Part shown: positions 1-12,089 of the stretch, in pieces
How the letters are laid out: each line of letters starts with the position of its first letter
Numbering within the stretch: the first letter of the stretch is position 1
Assembly: GCA_029582265.1 (NCBI GenBank)
Contig: CM055823.1
Span: 1,302,001 to 1,366,000 of the forward strand
Reading direction: 5' to 3'
From: Zoroaster sp. YZ-2022
Taxonomy: Eukaryota > Echinodermata > Asteroidea > Forcipulatida > Zoroasteridae
Length of the DNA stretch: 64,000 bases
Translations under genes and position numbers: made by a program
The notes under the pieces: generated by a model
Databases searched by the model: none
The model's input: only the letters and a program-made list of their open reading frames with translations
What the model was told of the DNA's origin: nothing

Positions 1-195
1 ACGGATTGCCATTGTTATTCCTGAGCGATACATATGTTAGGGAACGAGAAACAGTTATCTTTGGTAGAGCAGTGCTCTAAGAGCAGGGAAACTGGCAACT
101 TTATCAATTGACAATTCACAATTGTACATTATTTACAAAAAATATTACTGTTTTAAAGACAATTCTCTAATTTCCTGTTTCCGACCCAACCAAGG

Positions 196-510
196 CTATC
201 GCATCAACATGGGCTCCTTCTCAAACGTGTCTTTCTGCAGGGCTATCTGATTTGACTCGGGACGGCCAAACCATTGGCGTAGTTGCATGCCGGTCCGTTC
301 GAACTCTCCTCCGGTTGTGACCAGGTCAGCGTGTTTGTGTGCTGCACCACTTTCAGTTTCAGCACTTTGGACGAGAAGAAACCGCTTATTTTTGCCTGGG
401 GTGAATCTGATGAATCCGGTACTGATGACATTTACTTTTCTACCATTGTGAACCACCGAAAATGTCTCTTTATAGTCACTGTCAAATTCCTTCTCTCGCA
501 TTCCTCGCAT
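196..510 (-). other. Open frame partly conserved in the second copy (unrecognised)
   Basis: A 104-codon minus-strand frame rich in charged residues. The second copy (about 10860-11130) retains parts of the same reading (for example SGAAHKHADLV and FSVVHNGRKVNVI) but with frame breaks. No domain is recognised. It may be a remnant exon of the same unknown gene as 1900-2049, or chance reading through duplicated DNA. Low support. Confidence 0.2.
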
Positions 511-1732
511 TTAACACACCGGTGTCGATAAGATCGCCATTAGATTCTTTGACGGTAACATAATTAGTATTGACAAATGACGGTTAACCACCAGCAGTTG
601 AAGTCGTTCAAGTCAAGAAATCAGAAAGAGAAATGTAATGTATAGTGAGCCAAGCATGTCTCAGAGGTGTTAGAGTCATGAGTCTGGCTTCTTCCCGTTG
701 TAACCAATCAGATTTTGAGATTTAATTGTAAAGCTCACCGCATGAAACCACAGACAGACTAAGACTAACCGCCTAGGCCCGGCTATATGACGGTAATTTC
801 ACATCACTCTCTGATATGACAATAATTTCTGTCATCACGCCTCTGATATATAGCAGTCGGCGGTGGTATGTAGGTTTGTGTTAATTGAAAAATATAAATT
901 GGCCACAGATGCGCCGGGTTAATCTGCCACGCTAAAACTGACAGACAATACCATGTTTGAATGATTTTGCCGAATGGCAATACCATTTTGCAACGAATGG
1001 CTTAACTTTCATAAGGCTGGGCTTTTGCAGCCCCCGGCCCATACGCCTATGATAAAAATCCTTCAAAATCCTCCAAATGCCTTTGTTGTCTAGGGAGTTA
1101 GGGTTAATAATCACACAAGGACAAATAATTTTAACCCTCTCAGTACCGAATTGTTTGACCACTCAAGCGTGAAGCATACATTCTTACACAACAGAAAGCT
1201 TGTGTTCAAAGACCAATTTTACAAACTCTATTATCACCTTGAAGATATCGTTTTACAGCAAAATAAATAATTAAACATATCTTACTTATTGAATTCCCTT
1301 TCATAAAATCCAAAAAACATTAAGATTGGTCAATAAATGTCCAAGTTCTTGGTCTTTGTTTCCTCAGTGTGATCTGTAAACTCAAACACTTTTTTGTACA
1401 CAAACACATGGCGCTCCGTAGGTGTTTGGCATTTCGGATCTTTCAACTCCAATTTGAAGGGATTGCATAATAGCAACCTTATTCTATTTCACCATCAATG
1501 GAAAGATCCGATCTTGCTCTTTCCAACCATTGTAAGCTTGGGTATGGAGGGTGAACATGGACAAAACTACAGCTTTATAACAAATGGCCTTTGTGCTCAG
1601 GCTTGAGTGCTTTTTTGTGTGAAAGCTTGGTCGACTAAAGTCGCCTATGGTAAGGAAAGGGTTAAAAGGACGTTTTAGTTGTTTTAAACATTTTTATGGT
1701 CGTTTTAAAAATTATGTTTCAGTAACTTAGTG

Positions 1733-1890
1733 GGTAGGTGCGTTGGGAGGGGGGTGGGATGGGAGGGGGGTGGTTGGATGGGAGGGGGGTGGTTGGATGG
1801 GAGGGGGTTGGATGGGAGGGGGGTTGGATGGGAGGGGGTTGGATGGGAGGGGGGGTTGGATGGGAGGGGGGTTGGATGGGAGGGGGTTAT
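1733..1890 (+). repeat. G-rich minisatellite (GGATGGGAGGGGGTT type)
   Basis: Tandem irregular units of about 14-16 bases of the form TTGGATGGGAGGGGG. Runs of three to six G recur closely enough to allow G-quadruplex folding on the plus strand. A shorter version is present in copy B at 11839-11930. It ends directly next to the 3' edge of the candidate exon 1900-2049. Confidence 0.85.
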
Positions 1891-1899
1891 CTACAGTAC

Positions 1900-2049
1900 C
1901 TTTAGTTCTTTTCTCTGGATCAGCTTTCCATCTTGAGCACCGTAGACACAGAGCCACTAGAAAGTGACGATGGATGTGTCTATTGGTCTTGGGAATAAAG
2001 ACAGCTACTTGGCTGTCAATCTCCAGTGGAATATTGACAACAAATTTTC
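1900..2049 (-). CDS. Candidate internal exon of an unrecognised gene (copy A)
   Basis: A 150-base minus-strand exon candidate with an acceptor (pyrimidine-rich tract ending TTTTTCAG, at 2050-2051) and a donor (AAAG|GTACTG). It reads in one frame through 50 codons, including KFVVNIPLEIDSQ, a His/Arg-rich patch (RHIHRHF) and CLRCSRWKADPEKR. The second copy at 11940-12089 has the same length, splice sites and reading, with one residue changed (L to R). Such conservation beside noisy flanks suggests coding constraint or recent conversion. No family is recognised. Confidence 0.4.
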
Positions 2050-2784
2050 CTGAAAAATACAAAAATCATTATAAAATTATGCAATAACTATTTCAAGTTA
2101 ATAACAAGGTTGCAGTGCTAGGTGATGTTCATATAAAAAAGGTAATTTTGTCAAAATAAAAAACATTCAACAATTCTTCAAAACTTATTGGCTGTCCTCA
2201 TTGTCATGTGAAATAATTTCCTTTAAAATTTATACATAATTCAGGTCTTTGTATACATCTTTATATTCTAAAAACAACCACCCTCACAGGACTGCACTTT
2301 GCACAAATATGTATTTATGCGCACCAGTTTCAACAAACTTTTGAGCACACTGACAGCAACATTAACTGATGGACAGAGGATATCCCAATGAGGTTTTGCA
2401 CAAAGATTGTACATTTAGATCAGCAATGCATACCTCATCCTGTGAAGAAATGGTTGGCGTCCCAAAACATCACCGTGTCCATCAAATGCATCATTACATA
2501 CCTTGTAAAAGGACACACAAGCTTGACAAGAAAGCCAACATACCCCGAGCGATTCCCTCCCTTGTCCGGAGACCAAGCAGTTTCAATGCCAGTCTTTTCT
2601 AGGACAGCCAGCAGTGACCTGCAAACTCCATCTCCTGATTAGGTCCAGCCTCAATCATCACTTCTAAAAGCTCCAACTAGCGACCTATAAGGAAACAAAC
2701 ATTCCCTCTTGTATTCCTCTCTCACATCACAATTACATGTAACATGTTTCCTTCATTAACCCTTCTTCTCTAATGACTGCAAGG

Positions 2785-3125
2785 TGGTCAAAATCTAGTC
2801 AAAATGTTGATATACTTGCCAAGGTATATCTAGTGCACTAGAACACTGTCAAAACCTTTTGCAGTCAAAATGTTGATATACTTGCCAAAGGTATATCTAG
2901 TGCACTAGAACACTGTCAAACCTTTGCAGTCAAAATGTTGATATACTTGCCAAGGTATATCTAGTGCACTAGGAACACTGTCAAACCTTGCAGATCAAAA
3001 TGTTGATATACTCTGCCAAGGTATAGTCTAGTGCACTAGAACACTGTCAAAACCTTTGCAGTCAGCCAATGTTGATATACTTGCCAAGGTATATCTAGTG
3101 CACTAGAACGCTGTCAAACCTGTGC
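2785..3125 (+). repeat. 63-bp minisatellite (copy A)
   Basis: About six tandem units of roughly 63 bases containing AATGTTGATATACTTGCC, AAGGTATATCTAGTGCACTAG and AACACTGTCAAACCTTGCAG. Each unit has an internal palindrome (CTAGTGCACTAG). Units differ by small indels. The same satellite lies at 12800-13017 and is the target of a Tc1-type insertion there. Confidence 0.9.
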
Positions 3126-3427
3126 ATGTAGTAAGTAAAATTTACAGGGTCAAAATGAGTCAACCTGCTTTTTGACTGGTAAAAGTATTGTTTGTATTGT
3201 TGAGGGTGGTCAAAATGACGGTAAAAACTAGTCAAAATGCCCCTTATTATTGCACATTTGGGTCAACAATCAAAACAGGCAGTTGACACTGGTTTTTCTG
3301 ACCACTATAGCTACTTGCCACTCAAGTTCAGCTGTAGTAGAGAGGTTAATCAAGTACTTATGAGTAATTGCTGCGTGATTACTCAAGTAGTGAGCTTCAC
3401 TAATCACCAAACACTACAAGTGTGTAT

Positions 3428-3535
3428 ATACATGTATATATATATATATATATATAACATGAACCCTGAGGATGATCAGAGCACACTGATCGAAACGTTG
3501 AGTTGTACCTCCAGTTCTTTTCAGAAGTAATTACT
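3428..3535 (+). ncRNA. (TA)n tract followed by hammerhead-like core motif
   Basis: A TA dinucleotide run is followed by CTGAGGA, then a 6-bp stem (GATCAG...CTGATC) with a short loop, then GAAACG. CTGANGA, stem II, GAAA is the conserved core order of hammerhead ribozymes, which are known in Penelope-like retroelement ends. One extra T at the base of stem II departs from the ideal. No Penelope reverse transcriptase was seen nearby, so this is a candidate relic only. Confidence 0.3.
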
Positions 3536-4423
3536 ACTCAATTGAGAATTTCACATGGTGTCACCGCAACTAGTCTTTACTTATAATGAACCCGTTTTTG
3601 TGATCATTTTAATGTAATCAAATAAAACAAGGGAAATGGACTACATATAGTAAATAACACAGGTGTGATTGGGCAGTTTTGAAAAATGCCAAGTAAATTT
3701 TGCTTAGGGTATTGGGGCTAAGTTGTGAACAGCGCTTGGGTGAAAATCTATAAGCATTTGCTTTGCTTTCCTTTATTGCTTAAATCACAACATTGTGATT
3801 TGTAAAATCCGAAAATCTGAAATAAATCCAAGAAGTACAATACTTTTTCAATGTTCCATATAAGTGCGATAACAATGAAAACTGGCTTCAGGAATTATGT
3901 TAAATGGGCGAGTATCATCACAATATGAACAGGACATGGAATTGGAATGCATGTTTTAGATTAACTCACTGACTGAAAATAATTCCCCACATGATAAAGG
4001 TCATATTACCGTTGCTAAGCTGCATACATGAGCCAGTAATTTTCAAGTCACTGTGTGTTCAATTTAAGCTAAGACATCGATTCCATGCCCTGTTGAATGT
4101 GTCTACTCTGGATCATGACGATATTTCCTTGCCCCTTTAATATATAACTCATTGTTAATGAGAAAGTACCTTTATCCGAGAGTCCCATAAACATATATTC
4201 TGCATGGAGCAACCTTCTTGACAACGCTTACAGTCTGTGACGAACGTTCACGACAAATCCTTCGTTGCACAGATGATACCCAACCAAACAACAGCTGGCT
4301 GCCACAATATTTGATATTTTAGGTGAGGTGTCCAACTTATCTGTTATCTGTATTTGTTAAGCAAATTAAAGGAAGAAAACAACTTACATCAACATTGCGC
4401 ACAAGAACCTCCTCATAAAATCA
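3536..4423. other. No gene recognised
   Basis: AT-rich sequence with no convincing open frame, tandem repeat or inverted repeat noticed. Confidence 0.5.
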
Positions 4424-4844
4424 AGGGAGTGAGGGCCAAAGTCATGGTACACAGCTGCCTTTGAGAAGCCTGGCCAGGCCTGGGCTACCTGGCCTCCTAA
4501 TCTGTAACTTTGTGAGTCCTATAATCCTTGTAACAATACAGTACCTGCACAATCAACATAACTCTGAGCTTCTGGAGGGCCTCTAGCCCAGAGAAGTAGT
4601 GAACCTCGTATTATAATGGCTGCAGTTGTGTGAGAACTAAAGACAGCCAATAGGTGTAACCAATTGAGTTTGCAATTAACAATAATTAATGAGCTATTTG
4701 GAGATCTATTCATTAGTAAAGGGTCTTTGTGTTCAGGTAGGTATATAACAAGCAGAAAGTGGATTATATAGGCTCATAGACCTATGCCTGGCTGGGCTTC
4801 TCAAAGGTTTTGCTCTACCATGATCTGTGTGACCCTCACTCCCT
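4424..4844. mobile_element. MITE-like element with ~55-bp terminal inverted repeats
   Basis: The left end starts AGGGAGTGAGGG and runs through TCATGGTA to CCTTTGAGAAGCC. The right end is its imperfect reverse complement, ending CCCTCACTCCCT. The ~420-base body has no coding capacity. The structure is that of a miniature inverted-repeat element. No clear target duplication was identified and the superfamily is unknown. Confidence 0.6.
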
Positions 4845-5179
4845 AAATGTGTCACCTGTTCATTAAGGTTTGCTGAATTTCAAAACCCCATAAATAAAAT
4901 TTAGTGTGCCACTTTAAGGGAAGGTACAACATCGTTTATTACAGGTTTTGGAGCGTGGTCACTGGTAATAATGACCGAGCTCTAATGCTGAAGTCACTTA
5001 TTGTCTTCGTGACCATTCTACAAAACATGTCATTATCCTGCAGTAAAAACCAACCATCATCAATTTCGTTTTAAAATGTAAATTGTAATTTTTGTTGAAG
5101 CCAAAAAGAAATTCACGGGCAAATTCACATTTTGGGAAACACCAAAACACTTGAAAAGAAGAAACATGAGTCAGTATCA

Positions 5180-6410
5180 TCACTATATGCAAACAACCTT
5201 CATCACCCTGAAAAATCTGTTCACATGCCTTGCAAATAACAGTTCATGAGTCGCATAATTTCACTGTAACCTTCATCACGGTGTCTTCTTCCTCTCAGAT
5301 ATGTCACATGTCACAATACCAGTGATTTTATGGCAAACAACCTTCACAGCACTCTGGTTGAGAAATTAATGCACGTCGCTGTCGGCCCCAAAACATGAGT
5401 CCACGAGATGTAAACAACCTGGCGTTTTCACCTGGTTGGTTCACCGGCCAATGCTTTTCACATGTCGGCTAAATAGAACATGAAATCAACATGATGCAAG
5501 AATAACCTTCATTTGCACTTGGTTGGTTTTCACAGTGTTGTGTCATGTCGGCTAACAGAACATTGTCAGGTGTTATTTAAACAACCTTCATTACGCAAAA
5601 TTGATTCAACATTTCAGGGCATTTCGACAATAGGTAAAGTTATTTTATAGTGTGTGATGGAAAACAACCTTTCATACACTCTGGTTGGTTCAAATGCATG
5701 TCATGTGTTGGCTAAATAGAACATGAGTCAGCATGATGTAAACAACCCTTCATCATCTCTGGTTGGTTCAAAATGCATGTCATGTGTTGGCTAAATAGAA
5801 CATGAGTCAACATGATGTAAAACAACCTTCATCACCTGGTTGGTTCAAATGCATCACACATCATGAAATAGAACACGAGTCACATGATGCAAATCAACCT
5901 TCATCACTATGGTTGGTTCAAATGTGTCACAGTCACAATAGAACATGAGTCAGTATGATGCAAAACAACCTCATCACCTAGTTGGTTCAAATGCATATCA
6001 CATGTATCGGGCTAAATAGAACACATGAGTCAACATGATGCAAAACAACCTTCATCACTCTGGTTGGTTCAAATACATGTCACATGTAACCAGCTAAATA
6101 GAACATGAGTCAACATGATGTAAAACAACCTTCACTCTTGGTTAGTTCAAATGCATGTCACATGTCGGGCAAAATAGAACATGAGTCACATGATAAAACA
6201 AACCATCACTCTGGTTGCTAGGTTCAAATGCATGTCACATGTCGTACAATAGAACATGAGTCAACATGATGTAAAACAAACCATCACTCTGGTTGGTTCA
6301 AAATGCATGTCACATGTCGGCTAGCTGAGAACATGAGTCAACATGATGTAAAACAACCATCACTCTGGTTGGTTCAAACATGTCACATGTCGGCTAAATA
6401 GAACTGTTAT
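5180..6410 (+). repeat. ~76-80-bp minisatellite array
   Basis: About 14 irregular tandem units with the landmarks AACAACCTTCATCAC, CTGGTTGGTTCAAATGCATG, TCACATGTCGGCTAAATAG and AACATGAGTCAACATGATG. Units vary in length by internal indels, and the first few are more divergent than the later ones. No coding frame is maintained across units. Confidence 0.9.
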
Positions 6411-7842
6411 CAACACTGGCAATATACGCTACCATTTTTGATAAGCCATGTCTGCTGAACCATCTGTTAATACACCCTCAACGGATTACATTTTGTCCAA
6501 TCAGACTGTTCCAACTGTTTTGGACATTTATGAATATATAATCATCTACAAGTATGTGTTGGTATGTAAATATTTCAAAAGGAGGCTTACCAAGGCTAAG
6601 GCTGAGAACAGGAACCCAACGGAGGCAGTGGCTTCCATGAAATTTAAGGCCTGTATTTTAAGGTGAGACACCAATAATCAAAGTAGAGTGCCCCTGCCAG
6701 CGCCTGCTCAAGAGTGACTCTTGTTATGGATTTTTTACAAGCTCCCGTGTGTGCACGGTCATCAGTTGCTAGTTGCATGACAAAGACAATGATTGAACAA
6801 TGAGTTAAAAACACTGAATAACTTTACTCTGAAAATGCCCTGAAAATCTGTTCTTCCATGAAATAAATGAGTAATTTCATGACAATACTGTGAAAACACC
6901 ATGAAATACTCTTTTGGGATTCCTTCGCCATGAAAGTGCAGTGAAAACGCCATGAACTTCTTGTGGCAGTTTTGGGGCAGCTCATTAATTCTTGAGAGCG
7001 CCATGAATTTGCCGTGAAATCACAGTGAACATTATTGCCAATATCTAAGAGGAAGAGACACCATGAAATTGTGAACTTCGCGGAAAAACGGATTTTCAGG
7101 GTATTTTCAGGGTAAAGTAATTTATAGTGAAAGGATGGTCACAGTGACTGCGCTGGTAGTCAGTGGCAGTTGAACAAAGTCTACTATACCTCAATGAAGT
7201 CATATTCACAAGCTATTTGCGTTTTGGGAATTGACTGCTGTTTGTAAGCGTGTGTTTCAGACACTGCTTCTCTTCTCCTTCTTTACGTATCTTGGTGACT
7301 GGTGTAAGTGCTTGGGTTCTCCAATGTTAGATCAGTGAAACTCAACAAAAGACTGACCTCATGGAGTTGGCTCTTGTAGTAGGTAGTCAATGTGAACACG
7401 TTAGATGGGTAGTCATCTGGATAGTTTGGACTTCTGTGAAAGATCCGTCAGTATCTGAAAAAGATCTGACTTGCTGTTTTGGATTTAAACAAAGGAAGGT
7501 TTTATTTGTAACAGACGTGATACTTTAATACCGAGGCCAGTCCCAGACATTTAAACATTCTTGATTGTTGGTTTGAGATATCTGGTCACATGGTTATGTT
7601 TTAAAACTGTCTCAAGCAGTAATAAAAAAAAGACATCTCAGAAAGTTATACAAAAGAATTGGCTTAAGGAGTTTATCTAATCTCGCACCCACCTAACTCC
7701 CACCAGAACAATCTAAATTCTCACCCATAAAATTCTCGTCCTCACAATTTTTTTACTCCTATAGTTTCCTTACATAAGACCTTTAGAAAGCTCTTCCAAA
7801 CAATAGAAGCCAACCACACTATGGTTTGATGTAATAACTTAA
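6411..7842. other. No gene recognised
   Basis: Low-complexity stretches with recurrent CCATGAAA/GTGAAA words at 6840-7080 that look like a decayed short tandem repeat. Short open frames here lack any recognisable domain or splice context. Confidence 0.45.
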
Positions 7843-8035
7843 CCTGGCTGGGCACTGTTGACATAATGTTAATCTGTCCACATAATAGAAGCCAGCCACC
7901 CTGGCTGGGCACTGTTGACATAATGTTAATCTGTCCACACAATAGAAGCCAGCCACCCTGGCTGGGCACTGTTGACAGAACAGAAGCTTGCCACACCAGT
8001 TTGATGGCCCAACGTTAATCTGTCCACACACTCGG
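7843..8035 (+). repeat. ~60-bp tandem repeat, three units
   Basis: Three units with CCTGGCTGGGCACTGTTGAC, ATAATGTTAATCTGTCCAC and ATAGAAGCCAGCCA. Overlapping open frames here are products of the repeat and are not counted as genes. Confidence 0.8.
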
Positions 8036-8361
8036 CAGGAACACTCTTGTCAATGAATTAGGGTTATTTTTTGAGGACTGCAGCTTCATCACTGCTTTCT
8101 GGGCGAGAATCACGATAATCCTGGCAGAATGACCTAGTGGTTTTAGTGGGAGAGATTGGGCGAGTCCCTTAAACAGTTGTAAAAGACAGGTCTGAAAACT
8201 GAGTGGGTTAAAAGTCAGTCTCGATTGTTGGCTTTTAAAAGACCACTATTAAAAATCCTGAATCTGGTTGATGTTTAGGACAGTAAAGGCACTCATCAAC
8301 TGCTTTTGCTCCATAAACTGGACACAGTCACTGTTCTGACTAGACCATTATTGAAACTGCA

Positions 8362-8905
8362 AGACACTTAATCATACATTGCTTCTCTCCACGCAGGGGT
8401 TAAATGAGTACCTGTGAGAGAGCAGAGATTGGTTTTTGCTCTATGTGGCACTAGAAATGGCGGCAATTGAGCATATACTCCCAAGGGGAGCTGAGATGGT
8501 TTCAGGAATGATTTATGAGCCTTATGAGCCTTAGCGGGCAGGGATAATAATAATAATAATATAATGCTGCCTTCAGGCACCGCAGTTGGTGGATAAATGC
8601 GCTATATAAATCCACACATTATTATTATTATTATTATTAATCAAAGAAAGGACGACAATATAATATGGACATATAACTGCGTATCCGCACCAAACTCTCG
8701 ATGCTCAAATGTACGATTACATTATCCCTGCTCATCAGAAGCTCATAAATCATTCCTGAAACCATTCCCAGCTCCCCCAGGAGGCATACAGCTCAATTGC
8801 TGCCATTTCGGGGCGCGCTATAGGGCTAATCAAACACATAACCAACTCTTCCTGGCACAGTGCACCCATTTACAATCCTGGGTGGAGAGAAGCAATTGCT
8901 GGTAA
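8362..8905. repeat. Two SINE-like repeat copies facing each other around ATT tracts
   Basis: The left part (8362-8540) carries TTGCTTCTCTCCACGCAGG, GGCGGCAATTGAGC and TTTCAGGAATGATTTATGAG and ends in an AAT run. The right part (about 8620-8905) is the imperfect reverse complement of the same sequence, starting after an ATT run. Between them is GCGCTATATAAAT, a motif common next to ATT tracts in marine invertebrate repeats. Two ATT-tailed repeats joined tail to tail would explain it, as would one fold-back element. Confidence 0.65.
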
Positions 8906-9034
8906 AGTCAATCTTGCTCATGAAGGATTTACAAGCACCATGGTCCAAAGCCAGGATTCGGAACTCACATTCTGGACATCTCAGCCCTCAGAAAAATAAA
9001 TCACGATGCACTGAAACCGCTCATCCATGATGAC

Positions 9035-9840
9035 ACTCCACCCAAGCATGGCTAATTGTTGTCAGTATGGTTTGTAACACTGATAGACAATATCTGGGAG
9101 GAGTAGATCAGTTTTGTAGCATGGCTAATTTTGTTGTTCAGTCACGGTTGTAACACTGATAGACAATATTATCTGGGGAGGTAAAGACTCGTTTTGTAGC
9201 ATGGTTAATTGTTGTTCAGTGTGGTTGTAACACGATAGACAATATCTCTGGGGAGGTAAGATCGGGTTCTTGTGTAGCATGGCTAATTGTTGTTCAGTGT
9301 GGTTGTAACACTGATAGACAATATCTGAGGAGGTAAGATCAGTTTTGCTTAGCATGGCTAATTGTTGTTCAGTGTGGTTGTAACACCGATAGACAATATC
9401 TGGGAGGTAAGATCAGTTTTGTAGCATGGTTAATCAGCGTTGATCAGTGGTTGTAACACTGATAGACAATATCTTTGGGAGGTAAGATCAGTTTTGTAGC
9501 ATGGCTAATTGTTGTTCAGTGGTTGTAACACTGATAGACAATATCTGGGGAGGTAAGATCAGCCTTTTGTAGCACGCCAATTGTTGTTCAGTTTGGTTGT
9601 AACACTGATAGACAAATATCTGAGGAGGTAAGATCAGTTTTGTAGCATGGCTAATTGTTGTTCAGTGTGGTTGTAACACCACAGACAATATCTGGGGAGT
9701 GTAAGATCAGTTTTGTAGCATGTATTAACTGTTGTTCAGTGTGGCTGTAACACTGACAGACAATATCTGGGAGTGTAAGATCAGTTTGTAGCATGGTTAA
9801 TTGCCGTTCAGTGGTTGTAACACCGACAGATGTAATATTG
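9035..9840 (+). repeat. ~70-bp minisatellite array
   Basis: About eleven units with TAGCATGGCTAATTGTTGTT, CAGTGTGGTTGTAACACTG and ATAGACAATATCTGGGGAGG. Units differ by frequent small indels. No protein frame is conserved. Confidence 0.9.
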
Positions 9841-10614
9841 AGCTGAAATCAAATTCATTTTAACCTTAACTTGTGATTTGCCTGTGAAAATGTTGTGAAA
9901 TGTCAACAAATTTATGTCAAATTTCCATTTTACAGTACAAAACCTCTATGACATATCAAAATACAGTCCATGCACAATATGGCGTAGTGGGTTTGAGTAT
10001 TCAGTGAGTTGATTTTGTTAATACATTTCTAGAGTTAAGCAAACACATACATACCAAACCCTTGATAGAGGTCAAAGCTAGGGAGTAAGCCCCAAGAAAC
10101 TCTCTGATTTTAGGCATCCATAATATGGATCTTAGTACAAATGTGAGCAGGTTTGAAGTAAGCTCTGTAGAGATTAAACATGATACTACCTCAAACCTTA
10201 CTCCTACTGCACTTCCACCATGCAAAGCTTCAAACCCTACTTACAGTACAAATGTTAAAAGAACAAAACCTCATTTGTTCACCTCCCCCCAAAAAAAAAA
10301 TTATATAAAGTTTCTTACAATAAAAAAGAATTTGTTCGCACTTTACACTAAGTAGGTGTTATGTAAAACTGTTATTCCTACTCAATCAAATTAAATTTTC
10401 ACAGATTTTAAGGTCCATTAATTAAAATAAAATTAACCCTAACTCCTAAGCATTGTTAGTTCGAACAATAAAAATCATAGGCATACAGGGCGAAATTTTA
10501 CAGCAGGGGGGGCTGGTGTAAATTGCCTGAATGAGATGACGTCATTTCGATGACGTCGCCAATCATCTCACCAATATTACTATTGTGTGTGTAAATATGA
10601 AGCCCCTGAAGAAC
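9841..10614. other. No gene recognised
   Basis: AT-rich spacer. Two TGACGTCA/TGACGTC-type sites lie at about 10535-10560 (CRE-like words), but no promoter or downstream gene could be linked to them. Confidence 0.4.
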
Positions 10615-11939
10615 ACGGATTATATTGTTATTCCTGAGCGATACATATGTTAGGGAACGAGAAACAGTTATCTTTGGTAGTGACGTGCTCTAAGAGCAGG
10701 AAACTGGCAACTTTATCAAGTGAAGCAATTCACAATTGTACATTATTTACAAAAAAAATTATTACTGTTTTAAAGACAATTTCTCGATTTCACTCATTTC
10801 CGACCCAACCAAAGGTATTACTGCATCAACATGGGCTCCTTCTCAAACGTGTCTTTCTCCAGGGTTATCTGATTTGACTCGGGGACGGCCAAACCATCGG
10901 CGTAAGTCGCATGACTGCCAATCCGTTCCGGGCTCTCCAATGGTTGTGACCAGGTCAGCGTGTTTGTGTGCTGCACCACTTTTCAGTTTCAGCACTTTGG
11001 ATGAAGAAACCGCTTATTTTTGCCTGGGTTGAATCTGATGAATCCGGTACTGGATGACATTTACTTTTCTACCATTGTGAACTACCGAAAATGTCTCTCT
11101 TTATAGTCACTGTCAAATTCCTTCTCGCATTCCTCGCATTTCAGACGGTGTCGATAAGATCGTTTACGAGACTTTGACGGTAACATAATTAGTATTGACG
11201 AATGACAGTTAAATCACCAGCAGTTTGAAGTCGTTCAAGTCGAAGAAATCAGAAAGAGGAAATGTAAAACGACGTCGTGAGCCAAGCATGTCTCAAAATT
11301 AGAGTCGTGAGTCAGCTTTCCCGTTGTAACCAATCCAGATTTTGAGATTTAATTGTAAAGCTCACCGCATGAAACCACAGACAGACTAAGACTAACCACT
11401 TCAATGGCCTTATGACGGTAATTTCTGTCATCACTCTCTGATATGACAGCAATTTCTGTCATCACGTCTCTGATATATTCAACCAACGCCATGGTGGTAT
11501 GTAGGTTTGTGTTAATTGAGAAAATGACGAATAAATTGGCCACAGATCCGCGGTTAATCTGCCACGCTAAAACTGACAGACAATACCATTTTTGCACGAA
11601 TGAGCAACTTTCCTTAAGGCTGTGGGGCTGCAGCCCCCAGCCACTCTGCCCTATGATAAAAATCCATGAAAATCCTCCAACTGCCTTTGTTGTCTAGGGA
11701 GTTAGGGTTAATAATCAAACAAGGACAAACAATTTTGACAAATTAGAAAGAAGAAGTCAACTTTTAAAGGACGTTTTAGTTGTTTTAAACATTTTTATGG
11801 TCATTTTAAAAATTATGTTTCAGTAACTTAGTGGGTAGGTGCGTTGGGAGGGGGGTGGGATGGGATGGGGGTTTGGATGGGAGGGTGGGAGGGGGTTGGA
11901 TGGGAGGGGGGTTGGATGGGAGGGGGTTATCTACAGTAC

Positions 11940-12089
11940 CTTTAGTTCTTTTCTCTGGATCAGCTTTCCATCTTGAGCACCGTAGACACAGAGCCACTCG
12001 AAAGTGACGATGGATGTGTCTATTGGTCTTGGGAATAAAGACAGCTACTTGGCTGTCAATCTCCAGTGGAATATTGACAACAAATTTTC
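11940..12089 (-). CDS. Candidate internal exon of an unrecognised gene (copy B)
   Basis: Counterpart of 1900-2049: 150 bases, same acceptor (TTTTTCAG) and donor (AAAG|GTACTG) and the same reading apart from one L to R change. The surrounding duplicated DNA has diverged more than the exon. Function unknown. Confidence 0.4.

Larger units (their letters stand above)
1..3135 (+). repeat. Direct segmental duplication, copy A (partial at window edge)
   Basis: This stretch matches 10615-13017 in the same orientation and the same order of parts: a shared start with GAGCGATACATATGTTAGGG, an AT-poor block, a G-rich minisatellite, a near-identical candidate exon (1900-2049) and a 63-bp satellite. Copy A begins inside the repeat, so its left boundary lies outside the window. 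Divergence is uneven: the part around 1900-2140 is almost identical between copies, while flanking parts carry many small indels. It could be a mobile element of unknown type or a local duplication of host DNA. Confidence 0.85.
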
